Positions 33,689-43,096 of a stretch of 64,000 bases of DNA are shown here, piece after piece (position 1 is the stretch's first letter; every line of letters starts with the position of its first letter). This DNA comes from Saprospirales bacterium (GTDB lineage Bacteria; Bacteroidota; Bacteroidia; Chitinophagales; Saprospiraceae): NCBI GenBank assembly GCA_016719895.1, contig JADJYG010000026.1, forward strand, positions 11,001-75,000, read 5' to 3'. The notes beneath the pieces are model-generated. The model ran no database searches, was not told where the DNA came from, and was given only the letters and a program-made list of their open reading frames with translations. Both the position numbers and the translations under genes were made by a program.

Positions 33689-34420
33689 ATGACCATACGC
33701 AAAAACCTCTGCTTGCCCTTATTTTTCCTGGCCATTCGCCTCATTGCCCAGGTTGCCCCTTCCGGAAAATACGTGGAAGTGGGAATGGGGCTGGCTGCCA
33801 CGAACTATTCCGGCGACATTGCCGAGGCGCACGTCGAATTTGCCCAGGCCAATCTGGGCGGCAATCTGTTTGTCCGTTACCAGTTATTGCCGTTCGTCCT
33901 CCTGCGCGGGCAGTTGTTTGCCGGGAAGATTGCCGGCGACGACCGGAATTCCCCAACGCATACCGGGCGGAATTTCCGGTTTTCAACCTTTCTCCTGGAG
34001 CCCTCCGGGTTGCTCGAATTTGCCTTGGGCACCTACCAGTTTGATCCACCCTCCGGCCGCGGCAGCATTTTTTTCGCTCCTTATCTGTTTGCCGGCCTGG
34101 GCGCCTTGTTTAGCCGGGCCAGGGTGGAATACTACGGCGATCCGGCCCGGCGCGATTATTTCGTGCGCACCCCCATCCCGGAAGCCGGCAAGGAACGGCA
34201 CACCTTGCTGGTCACGCCCTTTGGGGGAGGGCTCCGGGCGATTTTCAACGAGCGCCTGGCATTCGCACTGGAGGCCAACGCCCGGCCGGCACATTCGGAT
34301 ATTTTGGACGGCGTGAGCCAAAACGCCAACCCCGCCGAAGGCGACTGGTTTTACACCCTGGGACTGAGCTGTGCGTATATCCTGAACGGCCCCTTTGCGG
34401 TCAGGTCGCGCAAATTATAG
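33689..34420 (+). CDS. Outer-membrane beta-barrel protein, DUF6089-like
   Basis: A 243-residue protein with a signal peptide (MTIRKNLCLPLFFLAIRLIA) and eight to ten amphipathic strands, starting with the typical YVEVGMGLAATNYSGDIAE segment seen in DUF6089 barrels of this phylum, followed by NLFVRYQLLPFVLLRGQLFAGKIAGDD and ending with ALEANARPAHSDILDGVSQNANP...YTLGLSCAYIL. Function unknown; small barrels of this kind are often linked to gliding or T9SS. The start ATG at 33689 gives the signal peptide. Confidence 0.75.
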   Translation: MTIRKNLCLPLFFLAIRLIAQVAPSGKYVEVGMGLAATNYSGDIAEAHVEFAQANLGGNLFVRYQLLPFVLLRGQLFAGKIAGDDRNSPTHTGRNFRFSTFLLEPSGLLEFALGTYQFDPPSGRGSIFFAPYLFAGLGALFSRARVEYYGDPARRDYFVRTPIPEAGKERHTLLVTPFGGGLRAIFNERLAFALEANARPAHSDILDGVSQNANPAEGDWFYTLGLSCAYILNGPFAVRSRKL

Positions 34421-34430
34421 GACAGGCTCT

Positions 34431-35657
34431 TCAGGCCGGCAAAATTTTACCGGAAACAGCGCCAAACCCGACCCGTTGGCCGTCTTTTTGCGCCCATCCG
34501 CGTATACAGACGGTATCGCCATCTTCCAGAAACGTGCGCGTGGCGCCGTTTGCCAGGGGCACCGGTTTTTGCCCCCCCCAGGACAGCTCCAGCAGGGAGC
34601 CGAAGCTGCCGGGCTGCGAACCGCTGATGGTGCCGGAAGCCATCAGGTCGCCAACGCGCACGTTGCAGCCGTTTATAGTATGGTGTGCCAGTTGTTGGGC
34701 CATTGACCAGTACAGGTAGCGCGTATTGGACCGACAGACGATGGTCTCGGCAGCGTTTTCCGGTTGGATCGCCACTTCGAGCCGGATATCATAGTTGCGG
34801 GCGCCGGCGGCCCGCAGGTAATCGAGCGGCGGCGGATTTTGTTTCGGCCCTTTTACCCGGAAGGGTTTCAGGGCCTCGAGCGGCACGATCCAGGGCGAAA
34901 TGGATGAGCCGAAGTTTTTACCGAGAAACGGCCCGAGCGGTACGTATTCCCAGCGCTGGATATCCCGGGCGCTCCAGTCGTTGAACAACACCATACCGAA
35001 AATATATTCCTCGGCGCGTTCGATAGGGATGGGTTCGCCCAGGGCGCTGTTTTTCCCGATAATGAACGCCATTTCCAGCTCGAAATCCAGTTGTTTGCAA
35101 GCTGAAAAAACGGGGGTTTCCTGCCCTTTCGGCAAGACCTGGCCATGCGGGCGGCGAATAGGCGTACCATCCGGTACAATACTCGACGAGCGCCCGTGGT
35201 AGCCCACCGGTATCCAGCGCCAATTGGGCAGCAGGGGATTGTCGGGGCGAAACATTTTGCCCACATTGGTCGCATGCTCGATGCTGCTGTAAAAGTCGGT
35301 ATAGTCGCCGATATGTATGGGCAGGAGCATGCGGACAGCGCTGCGTTCGCGCAGGATACGGCCGGCATTACCGGGCGCCTGGGGCAAGCACAGCCAGTTT
35401 TGTACCTTGCGGCGAATGCGGCTGGCGACCGGTTTGCCCAGCGCAATAAAATCATTCAGGACGGGCTGTTCGAACAGTTTTCGGAAAAACCGGCGTTTTC
35501 CGAAAAGGCCCTCGTCGGCGGCAGCAGCCAGGTCGACAAGGTGGTCGCCAATGGCCATTCCGGCGCGGGGCTGCCCGTCGGCGGCAACAAAAATGCCGTA
35601 GGGGAGGTTGAAAATGGAAAAATCCGTATCGGTGGGAAGAGATAACCAGGTTTGCAT
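34431..35657 (-). CDS. fahA: Fumarylacetoacetase
   Basis: Hydrolyses 4-fumarylacetoacetate to fumarate and acetoacetate, the last step of tyrosine breakdown. The 408-residue protein has both family domains: an N-terminal small domain and the catalytic FAH fold with DYTDFYSSIEHATNVGKMFR near 117-136 (metal Asp and catalytic His), GYHGRSSSIV near 152-161, LDFELEMAFIIG near 189-200, LFNDWSARDIQRWEY with the metal Asp near 224-238, and SGTISGSQPGSFGSLLEL near the C-terminus. The start at ATG 35657 (MQTWLSLPTD) matches the family; the frame upstream is not coding. No hmgA, hpd or maiA lies nearby, so the rest of the pathway is elsewhere. Divergent from the DUF3467 gene. Confidence 0.95.
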   Translation of the reverse strand: MQTWLSLPTDTDFSIFNLPYGIFVAADGQPRAGMAIGDHLVDLAAAADEGLFGKRRFFRKLFEQPVLNDFIALGKPVASRIRRKVQNWLCLPQAPGNAGRILRERSAVRMLLPIHIGDYTDFYSSIEHATNVGKMFRPDNPLLPNWRWIPVGYHGRSSSIVPDGTPIRRPHGQVLPKGQETPVFSACKQLDFELEMAFIIGKNSALGEPIPIERAEEYIFGMVLFNDWSARDIQRWEYVPLGPFLGKNFGSSISPWIVPLEALKPFRVKGPKQNPPPLDYLRAAGARNYDIRLEVAIQPENAAETIVCRSNTRYLYWSMAQQLAHHTINGCNVRVGDLMASGTISGSQPGSFGSLLELSWGGQKPVPLANGATRTFLEDGDTVCIRGWAQKDGQRVGFGAVSGKILPA

Positions 35658-35795
35658 GCGGCAAAAATCGCAATATTTATTCGGGCCCGGATGTTCTTTT
35701 TCTCCGGCTGCAGCGTGCATCGGGCCATTGGGCGCGCTACACAGGGATTTTAATTGCACAAAGGAGAGGGTGGCGTTTTTGCGTTTCAAATCGAT

Positions 35796-35803
35796 TACCT
35801 TTG
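35796..35803 (+). promoter_or_regulatory. -7 element of the DUF3467 gene
   Basis: TACCTTTG, a perfect TAnnTTTG, 55 bases upstream of the ATG at 35858. Its TTG (35801-35803) is in frame and could be mistaken for a start. Confidence 0.65.
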
Positions 35804-35857
35804 CAGCCCGCCGACCCCGATCACGCCAGCACCCGCTCACGCAATCAATCCATAATC

Positions 35858-36175
35858 ATGGCAGAAAATACCAGTCAGCAACCGGCCATCAACATTGAAA
35901 TCTCGGAAGAGATAGCAGAAGGAATTTATTCTAACCTGGCGATCATTTCGCATTCGAACGCCGAATTTGTAGTGGATTTTATCCGGCTGATGCCCAACGT
36001 GCCCAAGGCAAAAGTGAAGGCGCGTATTATCTTGACCCCACAACACGCCAAGCGCCTGTTGTTAGCCCTGAAGGATAATGTGCAGAAATATGAATTGCAA
36101 TTCGGAAAAATCGAAGAACCGGAACAGCCCCCCTTGCCTCCGATGAATTTTAACACCCCGCCGGCGCAGGCTTGA
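35858..36175 (+). CDS. DUF3467 protein
   Basis: A 105-residue cytoplasmic protein with the DUF3467 features: INIEISEEIAEGIYSNLAII, SHSNAEFVVDFIRLMPNVPKAKVKARIILTPQHAKRLLLAL and a helical end, then a Pro-rich tail. DUF3467 is widespread in Bacteroidota and of unknown function; it resembles small subunits that form compact alpha/beta dimers. The preceding -7 element supports the start. It is followed by a convergent lipoprotein gene. Confidence 0.9.
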   Translation: MAENTSQQPAINIEISEEIAEGIYSNLAIISHSNAEFVVDFIRLMPNVPKAKVKARIILTPQHAKRLLLALKDNVQKYELQFGKIEEPEQPPLPPMNFNTPPAQA

Positions 36176-36200
36176 CACTGCGGGCGTGTGGTGTGCAGGG

Positions 36201-36617
36201 TTATTTTTCCATAAAAAACTTTTGAGTTTGGTCGCTGTCGAAGGTCGCAGGCCGGGATTCCGGCCCGTAGCCAGCTTCTGCATCAAAGCGAAAAGAAGTA
36301 TCGCTGTTCCATTCCAGGATACCGAAGAGGGTTTTACCGGTGAGGGGGCCGGATGTAAAGCCGCTCAGGTCCAGCTCCGGCGGTTGCTTTTTACAATTGT
36401 AGCGGTATTGCATCGTCAGGGTATCGACCTGGCTGCCGAAATGGACAAACCAGAGGGCTTTTCCGTTTTCCTTAAATTCGAACGCTTGCCCCTCTTTGTT
36501 TGACCAGCGGCCCTGGATGGGCTGGCAGGTATCGCCCCCGCATCCGAACAGGGGCAGAAGCGCCCAGAAGAGAAGGGTTGCGGGGGCGGCCCGAAAGCGT
36601 GTACTGTTCTGCTGCAT
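36201..36617 (-). CDS. Small hypothetical lipoprotein
   Basis: A 138-residue lipoprotein (lipobox LPLFGC, Cys26). The mature domain resembles small 'lipocalin-like' lipoproteins of this phylum: IQGRWSNKEGQAFEFKENGKALWFVHFG, then QYRYNCKKQPPELDLSGF and ILEWNSDTSFRFDAE. This suggests a short beta-barrel but no known ligand. Tail to tail with the DUF3467 gene. Confidence 0.75.
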   Translation of the reverse strand: MQQNSTRFRAAPATLLFWALLPLFGCGGDTCQPIQGRWSNKEGQAFEFKENGKALWFVHFGSQVDTLTMQYRYNCKKQPPELDLSGFTSGPLTGKTLFGILEWNSDTSFRFDAEAGYGPESRPATFDSDQTQKFFMEK

Positions 36618-36693
36618 AATTGTTTTCGTTAGGCAAATTACCGGCCTCTAAGGTGGTAAAAAGTTTCTTAAACGCGAGAGTAAATAAGAAGTT

Positions 36694-37389
36694 CTACAGC
36701 ATGCCCTCGTCTGCAAAACTGTAATAGCCGCGTTCGGAAACGATCAGATGATCCAACAGGGGCAGGTCCAGAAGTTCGCCGGCTTTTCGCAGGCGGCGGG
36801 TCAGGTCGATGTCTGCCTGGCTGGGTTGCAGGCTGCCGGAGGGGTGGTTGTGCAGGGCGATGACGGCAGCGGCGCGCGCGTCGAGCGCCGTTTTAAACAA
36901 CATTTTTACGTCTACCACCGTACCAGCCATACCGCCGGTGCTGAGGCGCTCGCGGCCGGTAACTTCGTTGGCTTTGTTGAGCAGGAGCAACCAGAATTCT
37001 TCGTGGTGCAGGTCGGTCAGCAGCGGCGCCAGCGCCCGGAAGGCGTCGAGGCTGCCGCCGATACGCGGGCGTTCGCGCAGGTCGGAGAGCTGGCGCCGGC
37101 GACCCAGTTCGAGCGCGGCAGCAATCGCAATAGCTTTGGCCTCCCCCACGCCTTTGAACCGGCGCAGGTCCGCTACGGAGCGTTTTCCCAGTTCTTGCAG
37201 GTCGCCCTCTACCGACGATAAAATACCTTGCGCCAGGGCTACGGCGCTTTGCCCGACGCTGCCGGAGCCCAGCAGTATAGCCAGCAATTCGGCATCGGAA
37301 AGGGCGTGCTTGCCTTTCAACAACATTTTTTCGCGCGGACGGTCTTCTTCGGCCCAGGCAGGGATAGCGCGGTAAACAGCATCGGGCAT
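36694..37389 (-). CDS. radC: RadC-family JAB/MPN protein
   Basis: A 231-residue protein with a helix-hairpin-helix N-terminal part (KHALSDAELLAILLGSGS and LRRFKGVGEAKAIAIAAALELGRR) and a C-terminal JAMM metalloprotease-like domain: the Zn motif HNHPSG at 180-185 with Asp193 and Glu132-type partner upstream. The family was named for DNA repair, but that role is disputed; it is often carried near mobile elements. Here it sits alone with no mobile genes around. Complete and of usual length. Confidence 0.92.
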   Translation of the reverse strand: MPDAVYRAIPAWAEEDRPREKMLLKGKHALSDAELLAILLGSGSVGQSAVALAQGILSSVEGDLQELGKRSVADLRRFKGVGEAKAIAIAAALELGRRRQLSDLRERPRIGGSLDAFRALAPLLTDLHHEEFWLLLLNKANEVTGRERLSTGGMAGTVVDVKMLFKTALDARAAAVIALHNHPSGSLQPSQADIDLTRRLRKAGELLDLPLLDHLIVSERGYYSFADEGML

Positions 37390-37674
37390 GGTTATATTCG
37401 TATTGCAGGTTTGGAGGTAAAAAAACGGATAAACGCCAAGCGGCGCCCGGCAACGAAAATACTGGCAAATTTTAAATTGGAGTAATATCCGGCCGTTAAG
37501 TTAGCGGAGTTTAAAAATAAATTTTAATGCTAATTGTGGCAGGTTAAAATTAACATGTGTGGGAAACGTCTTATATCTTCGGCCGGGTTTTATTTTTTAT
37601 GCCTGAAAAAGGTTGATCATTTTTGATACCGCCCGACTATGTTAACCAACGTGTAAAACTTACTTAACTGTACT

Positions 37675-39873
37675 ATGAAGCCTGCGCATCTAATCAAAGG
37701 CCTGTCGGTGGCCCTGTTGTTCGTTTTTTCTTCCGGCATAGTTTTGGCACAACACCCTACGGAAACCTGCCCGGAAAGCGCCCTGCCGGTGATTACGTTC
37801 CGGCCTGTTCAGGTTCCGAACGCTCCGCCTGGGACACTATACACCAATTACTTCCAGTTTAGCGTCGATTGGGCAGGCGATGCTGCTACCTGTCATAACA
37901 ACCCCCCGTTGCCGATCCATCCGGACCAGGTCGATACGGCAAAGTGGATGTATTTCTGGAATTTTGATGATGAGACGTACAGCGGCGATACCATGCCGAT
38001 GCATGCGTTTAAAGAATCCGGTACCTATACAGTTGAGGTGGCGCTCAAGCCGATCTATTCTGACGACAAGGATCCGTTTAAGAAACCTAAAGCCACGTTT
38101 TCGATCGTAGTGCCCCCGGGGCCGGATCCGGCTAAAAAAGATACGGCATATCAAATGCTGCCGGATACCGACGCCCTCAAACTGGTTGCAAACTGGTACG
38201 CCTCCAGGCCAACGGGCAAACTCACCTTTGCCATCACGTATCGCGTGCGCTCGCAATCGGCAATCAGCGGCAAGGTATTGTTTTTACATTCAGCTGAACG
38301 CCTGGAGATTGTGGATGTCCAACGGGCGCCCAGCGAAGGCTCGCGGGAGGACGTTCCGGCGGGCCTGCGCACGCCGGAGGCCCTGAAAGGATTCTCCTGG
38401 GAATTCACCAACCTTAGGGCGGACGACGGTGAAAAAACCATTTTTATAGATGTTCAGGTGCCGGCGAATGTCTCTACCGAAATCAATGATACGTCGACGG
38501 TGCAAGCCACCGTGTTTGCTGCCATCGGGTATGACAACGGCAGCGATGCGCTGGATTCCACCGGACCGACCGTGCCGACCGATCCGGGCTCCGACGTGGT
38601 GGATATCGCCGTCACCAAAACCGCTGCTCCGCCACCCGCCAAGCAAGAGGCGCCTTTTTTCGATATCTTGTTTGGTACCTCGAAGGCAGGCGCCGATGGG
38701 GTTGCGGATTCCGAACTGGAGAATAACTTCGAGGAAGTGTATGATTTTTACCGGGAAGAAATGTCGCCGGTTGCTATTAATTACGCCTCCGATCCCAACT
38801 TTATTCTATGGCATCCGCTCATGCTCCCGCCTGGCGCCATGAATGAAACCCTGTCCTACGAGGTGCACTTTCAAAACGACGGCAGCGCTTCGGCAGATGG
38901 AGATGATTTACGCGTAACCATTGGGATCGACCCGCTCCAAAACCCGGAAGGCGTAGTGCCCGGATCATCTTACCCGGCATGCCTGGATATCCGGACGTTC
39001 CCGCACGTGATCGAGTGGTCCACAAAAAAGACATTAATCGAAGACCCGACTTGTAAGCTCAACGCCTTGGGAGATGCCCGTGCACTGGGATTTTCGGAAG
39101 GCGCCACCTGGGGGCATGTTGCCCACACCATGCAAACCAAACCCGGGTATGTTTTTAAAACAGGCGATACCATTTACGCCCAGGCAGCGGTAAAAATGGG
39201 ACTAAGTGAGGTGAAAACGGATGTGTCTAAAATCCCGGTCGGTATCCCGGCCTTTTGTTCCCAGGGCTTTTTCGGCCTGAAATTCGCCTACCACCTTGCC
39301 AACGACGAACACCGCAGCGGCTGGGGCCTCGCCCTGACCGCGCGCTACCCGCTCGGAAAGGTGAAAAACCCGGGCTTTGAGGCGCATTTGAACCATGCCA
39401 TCAACAAGAAAAATTACCCTCTGTTTTGGTGGCAGGGCGAGCTGGGATACGGCCAAACGCGGCACCGGCCGGCCATGAACGACAGCTTTTTTGTGCGCCA
39501 TATCGACGTGTCGCCGTTTGTCCTGCGGTTTATCGCCAAAAAACCGCCGCTCCGGATCGGCAGTGTCGGTATCCAGCGCGGATGGGGGCTTTCGGCAGGC
39601 TATACCGGCTCCTATTTGTTCAGCAGCCAGCGCAATGGCGCCGACGATACGAGTTTCGAAAGAATGTCTTTTACCGACCGCCTCGACCACAGCTTGAGCG
39701 TCACCGCCGATTTTCTCAACCTGATCGGCCAACCGGGCCTGTCGCTTGGGGCCGGATACCGCTGGCGCAACACGCAAATCGGCGGCCAGCGGCACTGGTA
39801 TTCCAATGCGTTCATCTACCTGCACTACACTTTCTCGTATCGCTTGCGCAAGGAGTTCGGCTGGCTGAATTAA
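37675..39873 (+). CDS. Secreted protein combining PKD-like and outer-membrane-barrel parts
   Basis: A 732-residue protein with signal peptide (MKPAHLIKGLSVALLFVFSS). Near residues 95-145 is a PKD-like domain (YFWNFDDETYSGDTMPMHAFKESGTYTVEV). Two further beta-sandwich-like parts follow, including a DUF11-like region with LSYEVHFQNDGSASADGDDLRVTIGID near 400-425. From about 525 the sequence turns into amphipathic strands (FFGLKFAYHLANDEHRSGWGLALTARYPLG ... FIYLHYTFSYRL) typical of a short barrel. No T9SS domain. It is followed after 79 bases by the CHAT protein gene, with a long hairpin between. An anchored surface sensor or adhesin is plausible. Confidence 0.7.
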   Translation: MKPAHLIKGLSVALLFVFSSGIVLAQHPTETCPESALPVITFRPVQVPNAPPGTLYTNYFQFSVDWAGDAATCHNNPPLPIHPDQVDTAKWMYFWNFDDETYSGDTMPMHAFKESGTYTVEVALKPIYSDDKDPFKKPKATFSIVVPPGPDPAKKDTAYQMLPDTDALKLVANWYASRPTGKLTFAITYRVRSQSAISGKVLFLHSAERLEIVDVQRAPSEGSREDVPAGLRTPEALKGFSWEFTNLRADDGEKTIFIDVQVPANVSTEINDTSTVQATVFAAIGYDNGSDALDSTGPTVPTDPGSDVVDIAVTKTAAPPPAKQEAPFFDILFGTSKAGADGVADSELENNFEEVYDFYREEMSPVAINYASDPNFILWHPLMLPPGAMNETLSYEVHFQNDGSASADGDDLRVTIGIDPLQNPEGVVPGSSYPACLDIRTFPHVIEWSTKKTLIEDPTCKLNALGDARALGFSEGATWGHVAHTMQTKPGYVFKTGDTIYAQAAVKMGLSEVKTDVSKIPVGIPAFCSQGFFGLKFAYHLANDEHRSGWGLALTARYPLGKVKNPGFEAHLNHAINKKNYPLFWWQGELGYGQTRHRPAMNDSFFVRHIDVSPFVLRFIAKKPPLRIGSVGIQRGWGLSAGYTGSYLFSSQRNGADDTSFERMSFTDRLDHSLSVTADFLNLIGQPGLSLGAGYRWRNTQIGGQRHWYSNAFIYLHYTFSYRLRKEFGWLN

Positions 39874-39877
39874 GCCT

Positions 39878-39926
39878 CCCCACAAAGCGGCCTGCTCCTT
39901 TGAGCGGGCAGGCCGCTTTGTAGGGG
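39878..39926. other. Long GC-rich hairpin between the PKD-barrel and CHAT genes
   Basis: Left arm CCCCACAAAGCGGCCTGCTC (39878-39897) pairs with GAGC plus GCAGGCCGCTTTGTAGGGG (39902-39926) with a CTTT loop and two small bulges, about 22 pairs in total. There is no T run after it, so it is a strong stem but a poor intrinsic terminator. It could set the mRNA ratio of the two genes. Confidence 0.7.
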
Positions 39927-39952
39927 CATTGCTTTCCCAAAATAAATACACT

Positions 39953-42900
39953 ATGAGAACCATAAGCCTCCTCTTGTTTGCCGGAATAATGATCGCCTGC
40001 TGCGCTTGCCAACAGGCTTCATATAACAAAAAAACGAATCGCCGCCCGGCGCCGATGACATCGGCCGATTCTGCCCGATTGTTTAAACACGCCAACGCCT
40101 GTCTGGAAAAGGCTTTGCAAGACACTACCGGCCTGAAGCCCTTGCTGCTGGATTCGGCGTGGACAGGCTTCCGTACCCTAGGCGACAAGAACAAGGGAAT
40201 GGAAACCGCTGGCGAATACTTTTCCCTTTATCGAAATACAGACCGGGAGCGCCTGAATGAAGTACTGAATCGGTTAATATCGGAGGCCTGGTGGGGAGAA
40301 GACAGCCTTAAAGGCTGGTTATATATGTTGCAAGGGTGGACCTTGCGCAAGCTGGAGCGCTATTATTCCGCTGCAATTTATTATGAAAAAGCAAGGGAAT
40401 TGTCGGACCGGTATGGTGGGGTTCATGACGACCCCGCCGGGGTCATTTACAAAAGTTTGGCCAACATCAAAACCCGGCTTGGCGAAAACGAAGAAGCGGT
40501 AAAGCTGCTCCTGGAAGCGCTGCGCTTGCTGGAAAAGGACACGGTTGCCGAAAACCGGCTCAGCAATATGGTCGACCGGGCAAACGTATACAACGACCTG
40601 GGGGCCGCGTATCAGAATATGGAAAACTATGCTGAAGCCTTGAAACAGTTTCAGACAGGCCTTTCCGTACTTCAGGGGATAAAAGAACAAACGTCCGATG
40701 TAGCCAAAGCCAAAGGGCTTTTGCTTACGAGTGTTGCCGTCGTACTGGCCTATTACGGCCAGCTTGGCCCGGCCGAACAAAAAATCCGGGAAGCCCTGGC
40801 TGTGCTCCCGCCGGAAAACGTCCGGTATCGCTTCAGCGCGTATACCTGTTTGGCCGATATCCAGAAACAGTCTGCAGACGATTCCGGCGCCATGCGCACC
40901 CTGGAAACCGCCCTGGCGTTCGCCGACAGCAACGCGAATAAGGAGAGCTCGGTGGAAACCCGCGAAGTAGTTAAACTGGTCAATACTATCGGCTGGACGG
41001 CTTGCGCTCAAAACGATTACCACACCGCGTTGCGTCGGTCGCAGGAAGCCCTGCACCGCCTCTTCCCCAATATCGCCGCCGATGCGTACACCCAAAATCC
41101 TGACCCATCCTGGATCGATCCCGAAAATGCCGTGGCCGAAGCCCTCGACCTGAAAGGCGAAGCCCTCTGGCAATTATATCAATCGAATTCTACGCCGGCA
41201 CACCTGGACCTGGCCGGCGAAACCACTGGCCTGGCCGTTCAAATGATGGAGAACCTGCGCGACGCGGCCGTGTACGAATCGTCCAAGCTCCATTCCACCC
41301 AGCAAAACCGGCGCCTGTTCAACCGGATGATGCGTATCCTGTACGCCCGGCAAGCCGGCGGCGACCGCCAGGCGGCCGAACGGGCTTTTGCTTATTCCGA
41401 GCGCAGCAAAGCCGTTTTACTGGGGCAAAAACTGGCTGCCGACGCCGCGCTGGCGAAAGCGACCTTACCCGATTCGCTCCGGCAACGGGAAATCGACCTG
41501 AAAGAACAATGGGCAACCTTAAAAAACGAGCTGTTCGAACGGCAAATGGAAGGCAAAGCGCTCGACGACTCCACCGCCAAAGTAAACAGCCAACGGCTTT
41601 TTTACCTTGAAAACGAACTACGGGCCCTGCGCGAACACCTTAGCGCAGCGTATCACATCGAACTGGACAAACAGGAAACGCCCGCTGCAACTGTAGCCGA
41701 TGTGCAAAAAAAATTGCTGCGCCCGGGCGAAACCTGGGTGACGTATTTCACCGACCGCGACAGCAGCTTGTTGTATATCATCGCCGTGGACCAAAAAGGG
41801 GTGCGTTGGAAACGGCAAGCATACCGGGAAAATACCGTGCGCCACTTTATCGAAAATTTCAATACCCTGGCCCTGGCGGAGAACCGCTCGGGCGACCCGG
41901 GTTTGTTCGCGGCGTTTGTCCGGCAAAGCAGACAGTTGTTTCAAACCCTGCTGGAACCGGTTTTCACCGGCGGCGCGATTCCCAAACGCCTGGCCCTGGC
42001 CCCCGACGGCGAACTGGCGCTTTTGCCGTTCGACGTGTTGTTGCACCAATCCGTAGCCGCAGACACCGCCGAAGCGGATTACGCAGCGTTGCCTTTGCTG
42101 GTGAAAGCCAGCCAAACCCGGCTCGTGCCCTCGGCTTCCCTGGAGTTGTTTAACGCCGCCAACGGTAAAATTCGTCATAGAGGGCCATACGTGGGTTTTG
42201 CGCCGGATTATTCCGGCAGTGCGCTGGGCCAGGTCGTATCCGGAGCCAAGGTGGTACAGGACGCTGCGGCGGCTTTCGAAGGCGAAGCCTATGTCGGACC
42301 CCATGCCTGCCTGGATACCTTTTTGAACAAGGCGGCCGGGTATGCGATCATTCATTTCCACGGCCATGCCGAAGCCTCCGATTCGGAACCGGATTATTCC
42401 TGGATGGCCTTTACGGCCAAAGGACGGCCGATAGCAAAAGTATTTCTGCCGAAAGCGCTTTCAGCTTCCATGACATTGGGGGGGGCTGCCAGCCGGCTCT
42501 CGCCGGCCGAACGGGAACATTGCCTTTTTGCGCACCAAATTTATCAGGCGCATTTGGGCGCCGACCTGGTCATCCTCAGCGCCTGCGAAACGGGCATGGG
42601 TAAAGTGGCCTTGGGCGAAGGCACCCTGAGCCTTTCCCGCGCGTTTCAGGCTGCCGGCTGCCCGGCCACCGTGATGAGCCTGTGGGAAGTGCGCGACGAC
42701 GCTACAGCCGATCTGATCCGGGTGTTCTTGGAAAACATCCGCCAGGGGCAGGACAAGGACGAAGCTTTGGCAAATGCCAAGCGCAGTTACCTGAATACGG
42801 CGGGCAATGCGTTTCCGTATTTTTGGGCCGGTTTTGTTCTCACCGGCAAATCCGACCCGGTCCGGCTCTCCGGCTCGTGGTGGGAAAAACCTGGCGTATG

Positions 42901-42973
42901 GGTATTGTTTATCGGGGCCGTACTTGCGGTGGGTGCAGGCGTTATCCGGCGTTTGAGGAAAACAAAGCGTTGA
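39953..42973 (+). CDS. TPR-CHAT lipoprotein (caspase-like protease family)
   Basis: A 1006-residue protein. The ATG at 39953 gives MRTISLLLFAGIMIACCACQ, a lipoprotein signal. Residues 60-560 are helical TPR-like repeats (for example AYQNMENYAEALKQFQTGL, ALRRSQEALHRLFP). A CHAT domain covers about 600-960: the catalytic His in IIHFHGHAE (His805 fits the conserved position) and Cys878 in LSACETGMG, followed by AFQAAGCPATVMSLWEVRDDATA and YFWAGFVLTG. A C-terminal helix (VWVLFIGAVLAVGAGVI) and a basic tail end it. CHAT proteins are cysteine proteases related to caspases; a lipid anchor plus a membrane helix puts this one at the envelope. Its target is unknown. Confidence 0.85.
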   Translation: MRTISLLLFAGIMIACCACQQASYNKKTNRRPAPMTSADSARLFKHANACLEKALQDTTGLKPLLLDSAWTGFRTLGDKNKGMETAGEYFSLYRNTDRERLNEVLNRLISEAWWGEDSLKGWLYMLQGWTLRKLERYYSAAIYYEKARELSDRYGGVHDDPAGVIYKSLANIKTRLGENEEAVKLLLEALRLLEKDTVAENRLSNMVDRANVYNDLGAAYQNMENYAEALKQFQTGLSVLQGIKEQTSDVAKAKGLLLTSVAVVLAYYGQLGPAEQKIREALAVLPPENVRYRFSAYTCLADIQKQSADDSGAMRTLETALAFADSNANKESSVETREVVKLVNTIGWTACAQNDYHTALRRSQEALHRLFPNIAADAYTQNPDPSWIDPENAVAEALDLKGEALWQLYQSNSTPAHLDLAGETTGLAVQMMENLRDAAVYESSKLHSTQQNRRLFNRMMRILYARQAGGDRQAAERAFAYSERSKAVLLGQKLAADAALAKATLPDSLRQREIDLKEQWATLKNELFERQMEGKALDDSTAKVNSQRLFYLENELRALREHLSAAYHIELDKQETPAATVADVQKKLLRPGETWVTYFTDRDSSLLYIIAVDQKGVRWKRQAYRENTVRHFIENFNTLALAENRSGDPGLFAAFVRQSRQLFQTLLEPVFTGGAIPKRLALAPDGELALLPFDVLLHQSVAADTAEADYAALPLLVKASQTRLVPSASLELFNAANGKIRHRGPYVGFAPDYSGSALGQVVSGAKVVQDAAAAFEGEAYVGPHACLDTFLNKAAGYAIIHFHGHAEASDSEPDYSWMAFTAKGRPIAKVFLPKALSASMTLGGAASRLSPAEREHCLFAHQIYQAHLGADLVILSACETGMGKVALGEGTLSLSRAFQAAGCPATVMSLWEVRDDATADLIRVFLENIRQGQDKDEALANAKRSYLNTAGNAFPYFWAGFVLTGKSDPVRLSGSWWEKPGVWVLFIGAVLAVGAGVIRRLRKTKR

Positions 42974-43096
42974 GCGTATTGTTGTTTCCGGCGTCAAACG
43001 GGTGTTTGACCGTTTGCCGGCTGATTTGGAGAAAAAAACTTTCCCGAACTTAGCGCCGGTAAAATGTTCAATCCACTTTATTAATGCCCAACTGCA

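Noticed and set aside
36694..37389. RadC as a sign of a genomic island or defence locus
   Set aside because: No integrase, transposase, restriction or toxin genes surround it; base composition matches neighbours.
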